NCBI RefSeq assembly: GCF_000688655.1
Contig: NZ_JIBO01000010.1
Span: 1 to 5,157, forward strand
Origin: Lonsdalea quercina subsp. quercina
Lineage (GTDB): Bacteria > Pseudomonadota > Gammaproteobacteria > Enterobacterales > Enterobacteriaceae
DNA: 5,157 bases
Reading direction: 5' to 3'
The stretch's first letter is position 1. Every line of letters begins with the position of its first letter. Shown here piece by piece: positions 4,579-5,157 of this stretch. Made by a program: the position numbers and the translations under genes. The notes beneath the pieces were generated by a model. It was not told where the DNA came from. It did no database searches and saw only the letters and a program-made list of their open reading frames with translations.

Positions 4579-5157
4579 ATGAAGTCAATCAATAAAATGA
4601 TACTAGCGATGGTTGTCGCTGGGATTATGGGGGGGATATTGATTTTGTTGCTCCTGAGCCAGCGGGTGATAGCAAAAAACGATCAAAAAAAATTGCAAGA
4701 TTTTGCCGAAGCCATAATGAAGCGTTCCGATGACGTCGTCACGGAATCCAATACCGCGATCAATGAAGCCTACGCATTGAAGTATCCTCTCTGCTCTGAA
4801 GATGATTTATTTCAGCTTCGCTACATGGTTTATAAATACCGCTATATTATCGACCTCGGCCGAATACAGAACGGCGAATTGTTATGTACCGCCGGGCGAG
4901 GCGTGCTGTCAACGCCCATCACGCTACCTGAAACAGACGTTCAAAAAATGGACGGCACCCAGCTTTGGACCGCCGTAAGAGGCCTCTTTGATCCCCGCAT
5001 TCAGACAGATATCGCCAGCCGCAAAAACGTGGTGGTATTCACATCGCCCGATGCCTTTCGTAGCTTTTCTTATCCCCTGAAAGGTTACGGCGCGGTGTTA
5101 ACGTCGGCGGACGATAGCCACGTGTTTCAGACTTTTGGCAATAAAAGCGTGACGCCG
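4579..5157 (+). CDS. CSS-domain sensor region of a probable EAL c-di-GMP phosphodiesterase (partial, cut at right edge)
   Basis: The first 193 residues are in the window and the frame is open at the edge. A short cytoplasmic start 'MKSINKM' is followed by a membrane segment (about 8-28) and then a periplasmic domain. Cys72 ('YPLCSEDDLFQLRYM') and Cys103 ('GELLCTAGRG') are 31 residues apart and match the layout of the CSS-motif sensor domain, which in E. coli PdeC-type enzymes holds a disulfide controlling c-di-GMP hydrolysis. By family rule, a second membrane helix and a cytoplasmic EAL domain should follow, outside this window. The usual Ser-Ser after the second Cys is Thr-Ala here. Codon use near the start (ATA, CTA, AGA, CGA) is less GC-biased than in the neighbouring genes. 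The upstream sigma-28 promoter suggests expression with flagella. Sensor family is probable; the EAL domain itself is not seen. Confidence 0.8.
   Translation, partial: MKSINKMILAMVVAGIMGGILILLLLSQRVIAKNDQKKLQDFAEAIMKRSDDVVTESNTAINEAYALKYPLCSEDDLFQLRYMVYKYRYIIDLGRIQNGELLCTAGRGVLSTPITLPETDVQKMDGTQLWTAVRGLFDPRIQTDIASRKNVVVFTSPDAFRSFSYPLKGYGAVLTSADDSHVFQTFGNKSVTP

Overview
The window looks like chromosomal DNA of an Enterobacterales gammaproteobacterium. The clearest evidence is an LpxP-type lipid A acyltransferase that closely resembles my recollection of the E. coli protein, together with a NemR-like regulator and a CSS-domain c-di-GMP phosphodiesterase. A plant-associated genus such as Dickeya, Pectobacterium or Brenneria is a reasonable guess from the gene mix, but the sequence does not prove it.

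Layout: 1-98 is a tandem array of 14 heptamers (CCCAAAG). It is followed by a 180-base intergenic stretch that carries a palindromic operator just before the first gene. At 282-3061 lies a compact plus-strand operon of three genes: a NemR-like TetR-family repressor, a DJ-1/PfpI (glyoxalase III-like) protein and a coniferyl-aldehyde-type aldehyde dehydrogenase. The gaps are 9 and 26 bases, and the last two genes have clear Shine-Dalgarno sites. Next is a 336-base intergenic region with two hairpins and a possible 50-residue minus-strand gene (3218-3370). lpxP follows at 3398-4327, with a strong hairpin after its stop codon. The last intergenic region (4328-4578) contains a tandem 10-base repeat, an inverted repeat and a very good match to a flagellar sigma-28 promoter. 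That promoter points at a gene cut by the right edge (4579 onward), the membrane-anchored periplasmic sensor half of a CSS/EAL phosphodiesterase.

How the genes work together (inference): the first three form a self-regulated module against reactive electrophiles and aldehydes. The repressor keeps a Cys107/Lys176 pair at positions equivalent to the NemR redox switch (Cys106/Lys175). The DJ-1 protein would turn glyoxals into hydroxy acids, and the dehydrogenase would oxidise other aldehydes to acids. lpxP is an independent envelope gene. The phosphodiesterase is probably made with late flagellar genes and would lower c-di-GMP to favour motility. Its two periplasmic cysteines suggest redox gating. 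No insertion sequence, tRNA, rRNA or CRISPR array is visible.
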